From contig NZ_CP013234.1 in NCBI RefSeq assembly GCF_001584185.1, positions 4,712,001 to 4,776,000 on the forward strand: a DNA stretch of 64,000 bases. Direction: 5' to 3'. A program made the position numbers and the translations under genes. The stretch is from Collimonas pratensis (lineage in GTDB: Bacteria; Pseudomonadota; Gammaproteobacteria; Burkholderiales; Burkholderiaceae_D). Under the pieces are notes generated by a model, which was not told the origin of the DNA, ran no database searches, and was given only the letters and a program-made list of their open reading frames with translations. Positions 44,547 to 55,160 of this stretch are shown one piece after another (position 1 is the first letter of the stretch; the number at the start of each line of letters is the position of its first letter).

Positions 44547-45887
44547 CTACAGTAATTTCTGTTCGGCGATTTGCGCGAACACGGTGAAATAATCCGGGAA
44601 GGTCTTGGCGACACATTGCGGATCGTTGATGCGCACCGTGGTGCCGCGCCGCGCGGCGCCATCCAGCGCGGCCAGCGAAAAACACATGGCCATGCGGTGG
44701 TCGTCGTAGGTATCGATGGTGGCCGGCTTTAGCTGCGCCGGCGGCGTTACGCGCAGATAGTCGCTGCCCTCTTCGATGGTGGCGCCCAGCTTGCGCAGCT
44801 CGGTCGCCATGGCGCTCAGGCGGTCGGTTTCCTTGACGCGCCAGCTGGCGATATTGCGTAGCGTGCTGGTGCCTTCGGCGTACAGCGCCGCGATGGCAAT
44901 CGTCATCGCCGCATCGGGAATGTGGTTGAAATCGGCGTCGATGGCCTTCAATACGCCGTTGGACGACACTTCGATCCAGTTATCGCCCAGCGTAATGCCG
45001 GCGCCCATCTGTTGTAGCGCTTCGACAAAACGGACATCGCCCTGGATGCTGTCTTTACCCACGCCTTCGACCCGCAGCGGGCCGCCGGCAATCGCTCCGG
45101 CCGCCAGGAAATAGGAAGCGGTCGAGGCATCGCCTTCGACATGGATGGTTTGTGGGCTTTGATATTGCGCCCCGGCAGCCACCGTGAACGACTGCCAGCC
45201 GTCGCGCGCAACGGTGACGCCGAAGCGTTGCATCAGGTTCAGGGTGATTTCAATATAAGGCTTGGAAATCAGTTCGCCGATCACCTCTATCGTCACTGCC
45301 TCATGTTTCGCCATCAGCGGCGCAGCCATCAGCAGCGCAGTCAGGAACTGACTGGAAACATTGCCGCGCACCTGGATCCGCTGGCTATGCAGCTGGCCGC
45401 GCTGGATATGCAAAGGCGGAAAACCGGCCACGCCGGTATAGGCGATCCGCGTGCCGATCGCATTCAGAGCATCGACCAGATCGCCGATGGGGCGTTCATG
45501 CATGCGCGCCACGCCGTGGATGGTGTAGTCGCCGCCCATGGCTGCCAGCGCCGCCGTCAGCGGGCGTATCGCGGTGCCGGCATTGCCCATGAACAGGTCG
45601 GCCTGGTGCACCGGAAAGGCGCCGCCGCTGCCCTGCACGGTATAGGTCTGCGTGCCCTCGGCCTGCTCCCAGGCGACGCCCAGCTTCTTGAGCGCGGTCA
45701 GCATCACCAGCGTATCGTCAGAAGCCAGCAAGTCGTGGATCTGCGTGGTGCCGTTGGCCAGCGCCGCCAGCAGCAGCGTGCGGTTGGAAATGCTTTTGGA
45801 ACCCGGCAGCCGCACCGTCCCCTGCACTTTTGCCACAGGATGCAAATCCAGGTACTCGGGATAACTTTGTTTGCGTTGGATACTCAT
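44547..45887 (-). CDS. aroA: 3-phosphoshikimate 1-carboxyvinyltransferase (EPSP synthase)
   Basis: Condenses shikimate-3-phosphate with PEP in the chorismate pathway. 446 residues, class I type: [43 protein letters not shown], and [10 protein letters not shown]; the C-terminal DDHRMAM is present. The start ATG 45885-45887 overlaps the tyrA stop by one base (TAATG), so the pair is translationally coupled. A longer open frame upstream is the tyrA shadow. Confidence 0.96.
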   Translation of the reverse strand: MSIQRKQSYPEYLDLHPVAKVQGTVRLPGSKSISNRTLLLAALANGTTQIHDLLASDDTLVMLTALKKLGVAWEQAEGTQTYTVQGSGGAFPVHQADLFMGNAGTAIRPLTAALAAMGGDYTIHGVARMHERPIGDLVDALNAIGTRIAYTGVAGFPPLHIQRGQLHSQRIQVRGNVSSQFLTALLMAAPLMAKHEAVTIEVIGELISKPYIEITLNLMQRFGVTVARDGWQSFTVAAGAQYQSPQTIHVEGDASTASYFLAAGAIAGGPLRVEGVGKDSIQGDVRFVEALQQMGAGITLGDNWIEVSSNGVLKAIDADFNHIPDAAMTIAIAALYAEGTSTLRNIASWRVKETDRLSAMATELRKLGATIEEGSDYLRVTPPAQLKPATIDTYDDHRMAMCFSLAALDGAARRGTTVRINDPQCVAKTFPDYFTVFAQIAEQKLL

Positions 45888-46786
45888 TAATCGCCACCTT
45901 CCTTGTTCTGTTGTTCCGCAGCCTCGATGGCGCTGATCCAGTTGTGTCTTGCCTGCTGCGCATTGCTGTAGATGGCTTCCAGCGCCGGCCCGTCGCCGGC
46001 CGCTAGCAAACCGCGCAAGCGGCCCAGCTGCAGCATGTAAGCATCCAGCTCGCCCAGCAAGGCGCTCTGGTTGGCCAGTGAAATATCGCGCCACATCTCC
46101 GGCGACGAGCCGACGATGCGGGTGAAATCGCGAAAGCCGCTGGCGGCATATTGAAACAGCGACGCCGCGTGCGGCTTGTTGGCGATATCATCCACCAACG
46201 CATACGCCAGCACGTGCGGCAAGTGGCTGACTGCGGCAAACACGGCATCGTGCTGCTGCGCCGAGAGCTGATGAATCAGCGCGCCGCACTGCTGCCAGGC
46301 AGCGGCAACCCGAGCCACATCCGCGGCCGAATTTTCCGGCAGCGGCGCCAGCACCACTTTCTTGCCGACATACAGTTCCGCCAGCGCCGCCTCGGGGCCA
46401 TTCTGTTCACGCCCTGCGATCGGATGGCCGGGCACGAACTGGCCGATCTTGCCGCCCAGCGCCGTGCGCGCCGCCTGCGCCACGTCGGACTTGGTGCTGC
46501 CGGCGTCGGTGACGATGGTGCCGGCTTGCAGATGTGGCGCAATACTCGCCAGGATGGCGCCGGTCTGCGCCACCGGCGCGGCGATCAGGATCAGGTCGGC
46601 GCCGCTGACCGCCTCCGCGACATCGCTGGCGATCTGGTCGATGATGCCCAGTTCGCGCGCGCGCTGCAGTGTCGTCAGGTGGCGGCCGACGCCGACGATC
46701 TGTTCCACCACGCCGGCTTTTTTCAAAGCCAGGGCAAACGATCCGCCGATCAGGCCTACACCAAAAATTGCGATTTTCTTGAACAC
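45887..46786 (-). CDS. tyrA: Prephenate dehydrogenase
   Basis: NAD-dependent conversion of prephenate to 4-hydroxyphenylpyruvate for tyrosine. Rossmann motif [18 protein letters not shown] at residues 8-25, DAGSTKSDV, and PGHPIAGRE mark the family. 299 residues, without a fused chorismate mutase. It lies 45 bp after hisC and is coupled to aroA. Confidence 0.95.
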   Translation of the reverse strand: MFKKIAIFGVGLIGGSFALALKKAGVVEQIVGVGRHLTTLQRARELGIIDQIASDVAEAVSGADLILIAAPVAQTGAILASIAPHLQAGTIVTDAGSTKSDVAQAARTALGGKIGQFVPGHPIAGREQNGPEAALAELYVGKKVVLAPLPENSAADVARVAAAWQQCGALIHQLSAQQHDAVFAAVSHLPHVLAYALVDDIANKPHAASLFQYAASGFRDFTRIVGSSPEMWRDISLANQSALLGELDAYMLQLGRLRGLLAAGDGPALEAIYSNAQQARHNWISAIEAAEQQNKEGGD

Positions 46787-46831
46787 GGGCGTTGCTTCAA
46801 TAAAGATTATTCGGACTCATGCAGCCGGCGC

Positions 46832-47938
46832 TCAGGCCAGCAGCTTCTTCAGTGCATCGATGAACGCCGCGTTTTCTTGCGGCAGGCCGATGGTGACGCG
46901 CAGCCATTGCGGCAAGCCATAGTTGGCGACCGGGCGCACGATGATGCCCTGCTTCAGCAACGCCAGGTTGACGCGCGCGCCGGCAGCTTCATCGGCGCCG
47001 ACCTTGACCATCACGAAATTGCCGAACGACGGCACATATTCCAGCTCCAGTTCATCGAAGGTTTGCGTCAGCTGACGATAACCTTCGCGATTCAGCTGCG
47101 CGCTGCGCTGCAGGAATTCGGTATCGTTCAAGGCCGCCACGGCGGCGGCCTGGGCCAGCGAGTTGACGTTGAACGGCTGGCGGATGCGGTTCAGCAAATC
47201 GGTGATCGCCGGTTGCGCAATGCCGAAGCCGATGCGCAGGCCAGCCAGGCCGTAGGCCTTGGACATGGTGCGCGACACCAGCAGGTTGGGATACTTGCGC
47301 ACCCAGGAAATCGATTCGTACTGTACTTCCGGCGGCAGGTATTCGTTATAGGCTTCGTCCAGCACCACCACGATCTGCGGCGGCACGCGCGCCAGGAAAG
47401 CTTCCAGCTCGGCGGCCGGAATGAAGCTGCCGGTCGGGTTATTCGGATTGGCGATGAAGATCAGCTTGGTGTCGGCCGTAATCGCGTCGAACATCGCCGC
47501 CAGGTCATGACCATAGTCCTTGGCCTTGACCACGATGGCGCGGGCGCCGACCGCTTGTGTCGCCAGCGCGTAGACGACGAAAGAATATTCCGCATACATC
47601 GCGGCTTGCCCGGCCTGCACGAAAGCGTGTGTCGCCAGCTCCAGGATATCGTTGCTGCCGTTGCCGAGCGTGATCCACTCTGCCGGCACATCATACTTGG
47701 CGGTAATCGCGGCCTTCAGATCGAAACCGTTAGCATCCGGATAACGGCCAATATCGGCTACTGCCTTTTGCATCGCCAGGCGCGCCGACTCCGGCATGCC
47801 CAGCGGATTTTCGTTAGAGGCCAGCTTGATGATCTTGGCTTCGTCCAGGCCGAACTCGCGGGCTACTTCGGCAATCGGCTTGCCGCCTTGATACGGGGCG
47901 ATAGCGCGCACATACTCTGGACCAAATTGGATTGACAT
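46832..47938 (-). CDS. hisC: Histidinol-phosphate aminotransferase (aromatic-operon copy)
   Basis: A class I/II PLP aminotransferase, 368 residues. Catalytic K227 in SRTMSKAYGLAGLRIGFG; NPNNPTG at 164-170; LDEAYNEY. Position between pheA and tyrA suggests service for tyrosine and phenylalanine transamination as well as histidine. Often called hisC2 in such operons. Confidence 0.93.
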   Translation of the reverse strand: MSIQFGPEYVRAIAPYQGGKPIAEVAREFGLDEAKIIKLASNENPLGMPESARLAMQKAVADIGRYPDANGFDLKAAITAKYDVPAEWITLGNGSNDILELATHAFVQAGQAAMYAEYSFVVYALATQAVGARAIVVKAKDYGHDLAAMFDAITADTKLIFIANPNNPTGSFIPAAELEAFLARVPPQIVVVLDEAYNEYLPPEVQYESISWVRKYPNLLVSRTMSKAYGLAGLRIGFGIAQPAITDLLNRIRQPFNVNSLAQAAAVAALNDTEFLQRSAQLNREGYRQLTQTFDELELEYVPSFGNFVMVKVGADEAAGARVNLALLKQGIIVRPVANYGLPQWLRVTIGLPQENAAFIDALKKLLA

Positions 47939-48071
47939 TGTCTGCTTTCAGGACGAAATATTGAACGAGATAATTAGGTAAATAAGAGGTAAATGAGAGG
48001 TAAATGCGTTAAATCAGTGAGCTATCAGTGAGCTAAATAGGGCGCTAAGCAAGTGCGTGTCCAGGCGCCGT
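47939..48071. repeat. hisC-pheA spacer with 11-bp tandem repeats
   Basis: Three copies of AGGTAAAT plus three bases (47976-47986, 47987-47997, 47998-48008), then two exact copies of ATCAGTGAGCT (48013-48023, 48024-48034). The remaining bases of the 133-bp gap hold nothing recognisable. Confidence 0.85.
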
Positions 48072-49145
48072 TCAAAAGCTGCGCGGATACGATCCCAGCA
48101 GCTTGTAGAACGCAGCATTCTGCTGCAGTTCGTCCAGCGCCTTGGCCACCTTGTCGTCGGCCGCATGGCCTTCGACATCGACATAGAAATAGTATTCCCA
48201 AGCACCCATGCGTGCTGGCCGCGATTCAAAGCGGGTCATCGACACGCCATGTTTGGCGAGCGGCGCCAGCAGCTTGTAGACAGCACCGGCCTTGTTCGCC
48301 ACCGACAGCACCAGCGACGTCTGGTCCTTGCCGCTGGCGCCGTTCTGCAGGCGACCCACCACGGCAAACCGGGTACGGTTGTGCGGATCGTCCTGGATAT
48401 TCGCGCTGACTACCTGCAGGTCGTATTTCTGCGCCGCCATTTCGCCGGCAATCGCGGCCACCGCTTCATTCTCGCTGGCCATGCGCGCCGCTTCGGCATT
48501 CGACGCTACCGCCTGCCGTTCGATGCTCGGGTAATGCTGGTTGAGCCAGGCATTGCATTGCGCCAGCGCTTGCGAGTGGGCGCAGATGCGGGCGATGCCG
48601 GCCATCGTGCCTTCCTTGGTCATCAGGCTGTGATGCACCGGGATCGACACTTCTCCACTGATATTGAGCGTGGTTTGCAGCAGCAGGTCGAGGGTACGGT
48701 TGATCACCCCTTCGGAGGAATTCTCGATCGGCGCGACGCCGAAATCGGCGGTGCCGGCTTCGGTGGCGCGGAACACTTCGTCAATCGACACGCAAGGCAG
48801 GCCTTCCACCGCGTGGCCGAACTGCTGGTACACCGCTTGTTCGCTGAAGGTGCCGGCCGGGCCCAGATAGGCCACCGTCACGCGCTTTTCCAGCGCGCGG
48901 CAAGCCGACATCACTTCACGGAAAATGGTTTGTACATCGGCGCCTTGCAGCGGTCCCGGATTGCGCTCGGCAACCTTGAGCAAGACCTGCGCCTCGCGTT
49001 CCGGACGAAACACGGGGGCATTGGTCTCTGCCTTGACGTGGCCGACCTCTTGCGCGATTTTCGCGCGGCGGTTCAGCAAGGCCAGGATTTCGGCGTCAAT
49101 GGCGTCGATCTGCTGACGCAAGGGTAGGAGTTTGTCTTCGCTCAT
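48072..49145 (-). CDS. pheA: Bifunctional chorismate mutase / prephenate dehydratase
   Basis: The P-protein for phenylalanine synthesis. Residues 1-90 form the chorismate mutase domain (LRQQIDAIDAEILALLNRRA), about 95-270 the dehydratase (VAYLGPAGTFSEQAVYQQFG, PIENSSEGVINRTLDLL), and about 280-357 the ACT regulatory domain with ESRPARMGAWEYYFYVD for feedback by Phe. 357 residues. It follows serC by 51 bp. Confidence 0.96.
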   Translation of the reverse strand: MSEDKLLPLRQQIDAIDAEILALLNRRAKIAQEVGHVKAETNAPVFRPEREAQVLLKVAERNPGPLQGADVQTIFREVMSACRALEKRVTVAYLGPAGTFSEQAVYQQFGHAVEGLPCVSIDEVFRATEAGTADFGVAPIENSSEGVINRTLDLLLQTTLNISGEVSIPVHHSLMTKEGTMAGIARICAHSQALAQCNAWLNQHYPSIERQAVASNAEAARMASENEAVAAIAGEMAAQKYDLQVVSANIQDDPHNRTRFAVVGRLQNGASGKDQTSLVLSVANKAGAVYKLLAPLAKHGVSMTRFESRPARMGAWEYYFYVDVEGHAADDKVAKALDELQQNAAFYKLLGSYPRSF

Positions 49146-49196
49146 GTTGTTTCTATCTCTGGTTCTGCTAATAAGCCTGGCGCAAGGCGTAATGCG

Positions 49197-50309
49197 CTAG
49201 CCGCGCTGTTTTTCAAATTCCTGCAAATACGCCACCAGCGCCTGCACGCCTTCCAAAGGCATGGCGTTATAGATCGAAGCGCGCATGCCGCCCACCGATT
49301 TATGGCCCTTCAGCTGCAGCAAACCCCGTTCCTTGGCGCCGCTCAAGAAAGCATCGTTGAGCGCGTCATCGGCCAGGAAGAAAGGCACGTTCATGCGCGA
49401 GCGGCAGCTGTTGGCGATCTTGGTGCGGTAAAAATCGCTGGCGTCCAGGCAGTCATACAGTAAAGCCGCCTTGGCGATATTGCGTTGTTCCATCGCGGCG
49501 ACGCCGCCCTGCTTCTTGAGCCACTGGAACACCAGCCCGGCGATATAGATCGCATAGGTCGGCGGCGTGTTGTACATCGAATCATTGTCGGCCACGATCT
49601 TCCAGTTGAAGGCGGACGGGCAAGCCGGCAACGCGTAGCCTGGGCCGAGCAAGTCTTCGCGCACCACCACCAGGGTCAGTCCGGCCGGGCCGATATTCTT
49701 TTGCGCACCGCCATAGATCACGCCGTACTTGGATACATCTACCACGCGCGACAGGATGTGCGACGACATGTCGGCCACCAGCGGCGCATTGTTGGTTTCC
49801 GCGGCGACATCGGGCGTGAACTGGTACTCGACGCCGTCGATGGTTTCGTTGGTGCAGAGATGGACGTAAGCCGGATCCTTGGACAGCTGCCAGCTGTCGC
49901 GATCGGGAATCTGCGCGAAATGGCTGTCTTCGGAAGAGGCGGCGACATTGACGTTGCCGTAGCGCCGCGCTTCTTTCAGCGACTTGGTCGACCACGAACC
50001 GGTATTGATGTAATCGCTGGTGGCCGGCTGAGCCCGACCGCCGCGGCCCAGCAGGTTGAGCGGCACGATCGCATTCTCGGCAATCGCACCACCCTGCATG
50101 AACAGCAGTTTGTAATTGTCCGGCACCGCGAACAGCGCGCGGAAATCCTGCTGCGCGGCGGCCAGGATAGACATGAACTCCTTGCCGCGATGACTCATCT
50201 CCATCACCGACATGCCGCTGCCCTGCCAGTCCAGCATTTCAGCAGCAGCTTGCTGCAACACCTCTTTTGGCAACACGGCAGGACCAGCAGAAAAATTATA
50301 GATAGGCAT
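49197..50309 (-). CDS. serC: Phosphoserine aminotransferase
   Basis: PLP enzyme of serine and pyridoxine synthesis. Starts [23 protein letters not shown] Lys K204 in [29 protein letters not shown] near the C-terminus. 370 residues. Heads the serC-pheA-hisC-tyrA-aroA run. Confidence 0.96.
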   Translation of the reverse strand: MPIYNFSAGPAVLPKEVLQQAAAEMLDWQGSGMSVMEMSHRGKEFMSILAAAQQDFRALFAVPDNYKLLFMQGGAIAENAIVPLNLLGRGGRAQPATSDYINTGSWSTKSLKEARRYGNVNVAASSEDSHFAQIPDRDSWQLSKDPAYVHLCTNETIDGVEYQFTPDVAAETNNAPLVADMSSHILSRVVDVSKYGVIYGGAQKNIGPAGLTLVVVREDLLGPGYALPACPSAFNWKIVADNDSMYNTPPTYAIYIAGLVFQWLKKQGGVAAMEQRNIAKAALLYDCLDASDFYRTKIANSCRSRMNVPFFLADDALNDAFLSGAKERGLLQLKGHKSVGGMRASIYNAMPLEGVQALVAYLQEFEKQRG

Positions 50310-50420
50310 GATGAATGTCGTCAGATAAAGAACCGGAATTGCAGAGACTACGTAGAATTTCTTTGAATACTTTGGCCCAACAGATGGCGTTGCTGTGTTG
50401 TTACGGTATTACCGGTAAAA

Positions 50421-50462
50421 CAGAAAACAATGCGCAGAAAACAATGCGCAGAAAGCAATACG
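50421..50462. repeat. 14-bp tandem repeat, three copies
   Basis: CAGAAAACAATGCG at 50421-50434 and 50435-50448, then CAGAAAGCAATACG at 50449-50462. It lies in the spacer between gyrA and serC. Next to it (50462-50491) an imperfect hairpin could end gyrA transcripts. Confidence 0.85.
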
Positions 50463-50497
50463 CGGCCCAGGCTGGCTGGACCGCGCGGCTTGCTTTA

Positions 50498-53164
50498 TTA
50501 CTCCGCTGCCGGCTCGGAAGCGTCGCCGGCTGCCGTGCTGCCGGTGTCGCCTTCAGCACTGGCTTCCACTTCAGCATCGACCTCGGCGTCGGATTCGACC
50601 ACGCGCTGCAAACCGCTCAGCTTGGTGCCATCTTCCACTGCGATCAGTGTGACGCCCTGGGTAGCACGGCCCATTTCGCGGATTTCCGCGACGCGGGTGC
50701 GTATCAGGACGCCGCCGGTAGTGATCAGGATGATTTCATCGCTAGGTTCCACCAGCGTTGCCGCCACCACCTTACCGTTGCGCTCGCTGGTCTGGATCGC
50801 GATCATGCCCTTGGTGCCGCGGCCGTGGCGCGTGTACTCGGTAATCGGCGTACGTTTGCCGAAGCCATTTTCAGTGGCAGTCAATACCGATTGCTGTTCG
50901 TTTTCCGCAACGAGCAAGGCGATAACCTGCTGGCCTTCTTCCAGGTTCATGCCGCGCACGCCGCGCGCGGTACGGCCCATCGGACGCACATCGTTTTCGT
51001 CGAAGCGCACTGCCTTGCCGGAATCGGAGAACAGCATGACGTCATGCTGGCCATCGGTCAGCGCGGCGCCGATCAGGAAATCGCCTTCATCCAGGTCGAC
51101 CGCGATGATGCCGGCCTTGCGTGGATTGCTGAAGTCGGACAATGGCGTCTTCTTGACGGTGCCCAGGCTGGTCGACATGAAGACATAACGGTCTTCCGGG
51201 AAGCTGCGGTTGGCGCCCGACAATGGCAGCACCACGGTGATCTTCTCGCCATCCTGCAGCGGGAACATGTTGACGATCGGCTTGCCGCGCGAATTGCGCG
51301 AACCTTGCGGTACTTCCCAGATCTTCAGCCAGTAGAGACGGCCGCGATTGCTGAAGCACAAAATGTAGTCATGGGTATTACCGACGAACAGCTGGTCGAT
51401 CCAGTCGTCTTCCTTGGTCGCCATCGCTTGCTTGCCGCGGCCACCGCGTTTTTGTGCGCGGTACTCAGAGACCGGCTGCGCTTTCATGTAGCCGGTGTGC
51501 GACAAGGTCACCACCATGTCTTGCGGCGTGATCAGGTCTTCCGTGCCGAGATCGGTAGGATTGTGCTCGATCTGCGAACGGCGTTCATCCTTGTTGCCGA
51601 TGCCGTATTCGTTCTTGGCAGCGGTCATCTCGTCGGTGATGATGACGGTGACACGTTCCGGCTTGGCCAGGATATCCAGCAGGTCGGCGATTTGCGCCAT
51701 CACGTCTTTGTACTCGTTGACGATCTTGTCTTGCTCGAGGCCGGTCAGGCGTTGCAGACGCATCTGCAGGATTTCCTGCGCCTGGTCGTCCGACAGGCGA
51801 TACATGCCGTCAGTCTGGATGCCGTAATGTTTAGGCAGGTTTTCCGGACGGAAGGACTCGATGCCGCCGATATTTTCGTCGCCGGTACGGGCCAGCATTT
51901 CACGCACCATGGAAGAATCCCAGGCACGCGCCATCAGTTCGGATTTCGCCACCGGCGGCGTCGGCGCCGCCTTGATCAGGGCGATGAAATCGTCGATGTT
52001 GGCCAGCGCTACCGCCAAGCCTTCCAGCACGTGACCGCGTTCGCGCGCCTTGCGCAGTTCGAACACGGTGCGGCGCGTGACGACTTCGCGGCGGTGCGAC
52101 AGGAAGCATTCCAGCATCTGTTTCAGGTTCAGCAGCTTAGGCTGGCCATCCACCAGCGCTACCATGTTCATGCCGAAGGTGTCTTGCAGCTGTGTTTGCT
52201 TGTACAGATTGTTCAGCACAACCTCTGCCACTTCGCCGCGCTTGAGTTCGATCACCACGCGCATGCCGGATTTGTCCGACTCGTCGCGCAGGTCGGAAAT
52301 GCCTTCCAGCTTCTTGTCGCGCACCAGTTCGGCGATACGTTCCAGCAAAGCCTTCTTGTTTACCTGGTACGGCAGTTCGTCGATGATGATCGCAGTGCGG
52401 CCTTCACGTCCGAATTCTTCGAAGTGGGTCTTGGCGCGCATCACCACGCGGCCGCGGCCGGTGCGGTAACCATCGCGCACGCCGGAGACGCCGTAGATGA
52501 TGCCGGCGGTCGGGAAGTCCGGCGCCGGGATGATTTCGATCAGTTCGTCGATGGTGCAATCGGCATTGCGCAATACATGCAGCGCACCGTCGATCACTTC
52601 GGTCAGGTTGTGCGGCGGAATGTTGGTCGCCATGCCGACCGCGATGCCGGATGAGCCGTTGATCAGCAGGTTAGGAATGCGGGTCGGCAACACCGACGGC
52701 TCTTTTTCCTTGCCGTCGTAGTTGGGCACGAAGTCGACGGTTTCCTTGTCGAGGTCGGCCAGCAGTTCGCCGGCAATCTTGTCCAGGCGGCACTCGGTGT
52801 AACGCATCGCTGCCGCGCCGTCGCCGTCGATCGAACCGAAGTTGCCTTGGCCATCGACCAGCATGTAACGCAGCGAGAACGGCTGCGCCATGCGCACCAG
52901 CGTGTCGTAAATCGAAGCGTCGCCATGCGGGTGATACTTACCCATGGTTTCACCGACCACGCGCGCGCATTTGACGAACGGGCGATTCCAGACATTGTTC
53001 ATTTCATGCATGGCGAACAAGACCCGGCGGTGCACCGGCTTGAGGCCGTCGCGCACATCCGGCAGCGCCCGGCCGACGATCACGCTCATGGCGTAATCGA
53101 GGTAGCTCTTGCGCATTTCTTCTTCGAGGGAAATCGGGATTGTTTCTTTAGCGAATTGATCCAT
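50498..53164 (-). CDS. gyrA: DNA gyrase subunit A
   Basis: The breakage-reunion subunit of the type II topoisomerase that adds negative supercoils. 888 residues; catalytic Tyr122 in AAMRYTE; the GyrA-box QKRGGRGK is in the C-terminal beta-pinwheel; the end is acidic. Numbering equals that of E. coli through the quinolone region, which reads [15 protein letters not shown]: residue 83 is Ala and 84 Ser, where E. coli has Ser83-Ala84. It is divergent from ompA across a 276-bp gap. Confidence 0.97.
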   Translation of the reverse strand: MDQFAKETIPISLEEEMRKSYLDYAMSVIVGRALPDVRDGLKPVHRRVLFAMHEMNNVWNRPFVKCARVVGETMGKYHPHGDASIYDTLVRMAQPFSLRYMLVDGQGNFGSIDGDGAAAMRYTECRLDKIAGELLADLDKETVDFVPNYDGKEKEPSVLPTRIPNLLINGSSGIAVGMATNIPPHNLTEVIDGALHVLRNADCTIDELIEIIPAPDFPTAGIIYGVSGVRDGYRTGRGRVVMRAKTHFEEFGREGRTAIIIDELPYQVNKKALLERIAELVRDKKLEGISDLRDESDKSGMRVVIELKRGEVAEVVLNNLYKQTQLQDTFGMNMVALVDGQPKLLNLKQMLECFLSHRREVVTRRTVFELRKARERGHVLEGLAVALANIDDFIALIKAAPTPPVAKSELMARAWDSSMVREMLARTGDENIGGIESFRPENLPKHYGIQTDGMYRLSDDQAQEILQMRLQRLTGLEQDKIVNEYKDVMAQIADLLDILAKPERVTVIITDEMTAAKNEYGIGNKDERRSQIEHNPTDLGTEDLITPQDMVVTLSHTGYMKAQPVSEYRAQKRGGRGKQAMATKEDDWIDQLFVGNTHDYILCFSNRGRLYWLKIWEVPQGSRNSRGKPIVNMFPLQDGEKITVVLPLSGANRSFPEDRYVFMSTSLGTVKKTPLSDFSNPRKAGIIAVDLDEGDFLIGAALTDGQHDVMLFSDSGKAVRFDENDVRPMGRTARGVRGMNLEEGQQVIALLVAENEQQSVLTATENGFGKRTPITEYTRHGRGTKGMIAIQTSERNGKVVAATLVEPSDEIILITTGGVLIRTRVAEIREMGRATQGVTLIAVEDGTKLSGLQRVVESDAEVDAEVEASAEGDTGSTAAGDASEPAAE

Positions 53165-53440
53165 TTAGCGAGTCGGCCAATCTTTACTTGGGTTGATCAA
53201 TATTGAACCTGCGATAGAACCAACATTCCAGAGCGATCTGCCAGTTGCCGGCGAAATGCTGCTCGAAACGCAGGTATAACCGCATGATTTTAGCACGTGG
53301 AAGAGGCAGTTCTGGCTTTTCAGGCAAGGCGTTGCAGGCCGAAAACGTGCCGCCCCGAAAAAATATGTTTAAATGCCGCCTTGCCCGGCTTTTGGGGATC
53401 GCCTTACCCGCCCCACGCCATTTCTATCAGGAAATAATTT

Positions 53441-54115
53441 ATGCGTCATACGATTCTGCTGAGCCTGCTGTTAGGCTCGGCCTGCGGCTTTGCGGCCAGC
53501 TCCAGTCTTGCCCAGACCAGCGCCATCCAGGCATCCCCCGAAAAAAGTGCCTACCTGCAAGACGGTAGTGGCCCGGTGGTGCGCAGCCAGGATGGCTTGT
53601 GCTGGCGCTCCGGCTATTGGGACGCCAAGGATGCCGTCCCCGGCTGCGACGGCGAACTGGCGCCGCCGGTGATGAAAGCCATCGCGCCGGCACTGGCCGC
53701 CGGCCCAGCCATTGCCAGCGATCAACCCAAGGAGCCGGATCTGGTCGCTCAATGTCAGTTCACTTTGTCCAGCGACAGCATTTTCAGCTTTGGAAAAGCG
53801 ACCCTGAGCAAGTCTGCCAAGCAAGAAATTGATAAAAAGACCATTGAGAAACTGGCCGATTGCAGCGGCGCCAAGGTGCTCCTGGTGACCGGCTATACCG
53901 ATCACCTTGGAACAGACGCATATAACAGGAAGTTATCGATGCGACGGGCAGCCAGCGTCGCCAGTTATCTAAAAAGCAAAGGCATCAGCAACAGGATAGA
54001 GACAAACGGTGCCGGCGCTGCCGAACCGATAGTGACATGCAGCAACAAACTGAGCATCAAGAAAAGCATCGTCTGTCTCGCGCCTAACCGCAGAGTAGTG
54101 ATAAAAATGCAATAA
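53441..54115 (+). CDS. OmpA-family outer-membrane protein, paralog 1
   Basis: A 224-residue protein with signal peptide (ILLSLLLGSACGFAASSSLA), a short N-terminal motif SAYLQDGSGPVVRSQDGLCW then PGCDGE, and a C-terminal OmpA peptidoglycan-binding domain (TGYTDHLGTDAYNRKLSMRR). Residue order and the GLCW...PGCDGE motif are shared with the next gene, so the two are duplicates. The canonical C-terminal part is diverged (LSIKKSIVCLAPNRRVVIKM), which may weaken peptidoglycan binding. Confidence 0.88.
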   Translation: MRHTILLSLLLGSACGFAASSSLAQTSAIQASPEKSAYLQDGSGPVVRSQDGLCWRSGYWDAKDAVPGCDGELAPPVMKAIAPALAAGPAIASDQPKEPDLVAQCQFTLSSDSIFSFGKATLSKSAKQEIDKKTIEKLADCSGAKVLLVTGYTDHLGTDAYNRKLSMRRAASVASYLKSKGISNRIETNGAGAAEPIVTCSNKLSIKKSIVCLAPNRRVVIKMQ

Positions 54116-54400
54116 ATTCAAAATAAAATAGATACTTTGCTTGCGTCGATGTAATATGTCGGCCGTGGTGATGTTTTCATAATGTTATGTTGTATGAAAA
54201 CAACGAAGCAGGCAAAACGTGTGCTGGATCATTTGGCATCCTTCGCTAGCGCTTGCTGCCTGTGGCAGAATGGTGGTCAAGTTCATTGCGTATGGTCAAT
54301 CCCACACGTAACGGCCTGAACCACGTGATACTATCCAATTTTTGATGTCGTATATTAGTTGCGCAGTTAATCTGCGGATATCTCAACCGAGAGGAGAAAC
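54116..54400 (+). promoter_or_regulatory. Upstream region of ompA
   Basis: 285 bp, moderately AT-rich, without a gene. TATATTAG at 54351-54358 is a possible -10 region; I cannot assign a convincing -35. GAGGAG at 54391-54396 is the ribosome-binding site. Confidence 0.4.
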
Positions 54401-55036
54401 ATGAATAAATTAGCAAAACTCGTCTTCGCTGCGTCCGCAGTCGTCGCACTCTCTGCCTCTGCGCAGGAAATCAAAGATATCCAGGCGGCTACCCCAAACA
54501 GCGCCTACGTTCAAAGCTCGAATGGTGTAATCGCACGTGACCCGTACGGTCTGTGCTGGCACACCGGCTACTGGACACCAGCTGACTCGGTTCCAGGCTG
54601 CGACGGCGAAATCGCTCAAGCTGCACCAGCACCGGCTGCACCAGCACCGGCTCCAGTTGTTCCAGCACCAGCTCCAGTATCGCAAAAGGTTACTTTCGCT
54701 GCTGACGCATTCTTCGACTTCGACAAAGCTGTCCTGAAGCCAGAAGGCAAAGCCAAGCTGGATGACCTGACTTCGAAACTGGGCGCAATCAACCTGGAAG
54801 TCATCATCGCTGTTGGTCACACTGACTCGATCGGCTCCGTTGCTTACAACCAGAAGCTGTCGGTTCGCCGCGCTGAAGCTGTCAAGGCATACCTGGTACA
54901 CAAGGGTGTCGAAGCTAACCGTGTTTACACCGAAGGCAAGGGCAAGTCGCAACCAGTCGCTGACAACAAGACTGCTGCAGGCCGCGCTAAAAACCGTCGC
55001 GTTGAAATCGAAGTTGTTGGTACACGTACCAACTAA
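54401..55036 (+). CDS. ompA: OmpA-family outer-membrane protein, paralog 2
   Basis: A major-type outer-membrane protein of 211 residues. Signal peptide MNKLAKLVFAASAVVALSAS, motif GLCWHTGYWTPADSVPGCDG, a Pro/Ala hinge, then the OmpA domain with FFDFDKAVLKPEG and VGHTDSIGSVAYNQKLSVRR. A strong ribosome-binding site GAGGAG (54391-54396) and a strong terminator suggest high expression. A 285-bp upstream region separates it from paralog 1. Confidence 0.93.
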   Translation: MNKLAKLVFAASAVVALSASAQEIKDIQAATPNSAYVQSSNGVIARDPYGLCWHTGYWTPADSVPGCDGEIAQAAPAPAAPAPAPVVPAPAPVSQKVTFAADAFFDFDKAVLKPEGKAKLDDLTSKLGAINLEVIIAVGHTDSIGSVAYNQKLSVRRAEAVKAYLVHKGVEANRVYTEGKGKSQPVADNKTAAGRAKNRRVEIEVVGTRTN

Positions 55037-55054
55037 TCGACGCAAACTCGATGA

Positions 55055-55080
55055 AAACCCCGCCTCGGCGGGGTTTTTTT
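55055..55080 (+). terminator. Intrinsic terminator after ompA
   Basis: GC-rich stem CCCCGCC/GGCGGGG (55058-55064 with 55067-55073) flanked by AAAA and a run of eight T from 55074. It is about 20 bp past the ompA stop. Confidence 0.9.
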
Positions 55081-55160
55081 TCGTCATGACCACGCGCAAT
55101 CCGATGGCATTGCGCTAATTTTTAAACGCTGCACAAGCCGCAACACCCTACTTTCCAGCT

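Noticed and set aside
44533..44685. Upstream extension of the SNF2 frame into aroA
   Set aside because: Reads the aroA coding sequence in another frame; MNLTLADVRD after the aroA stop is the natural start.
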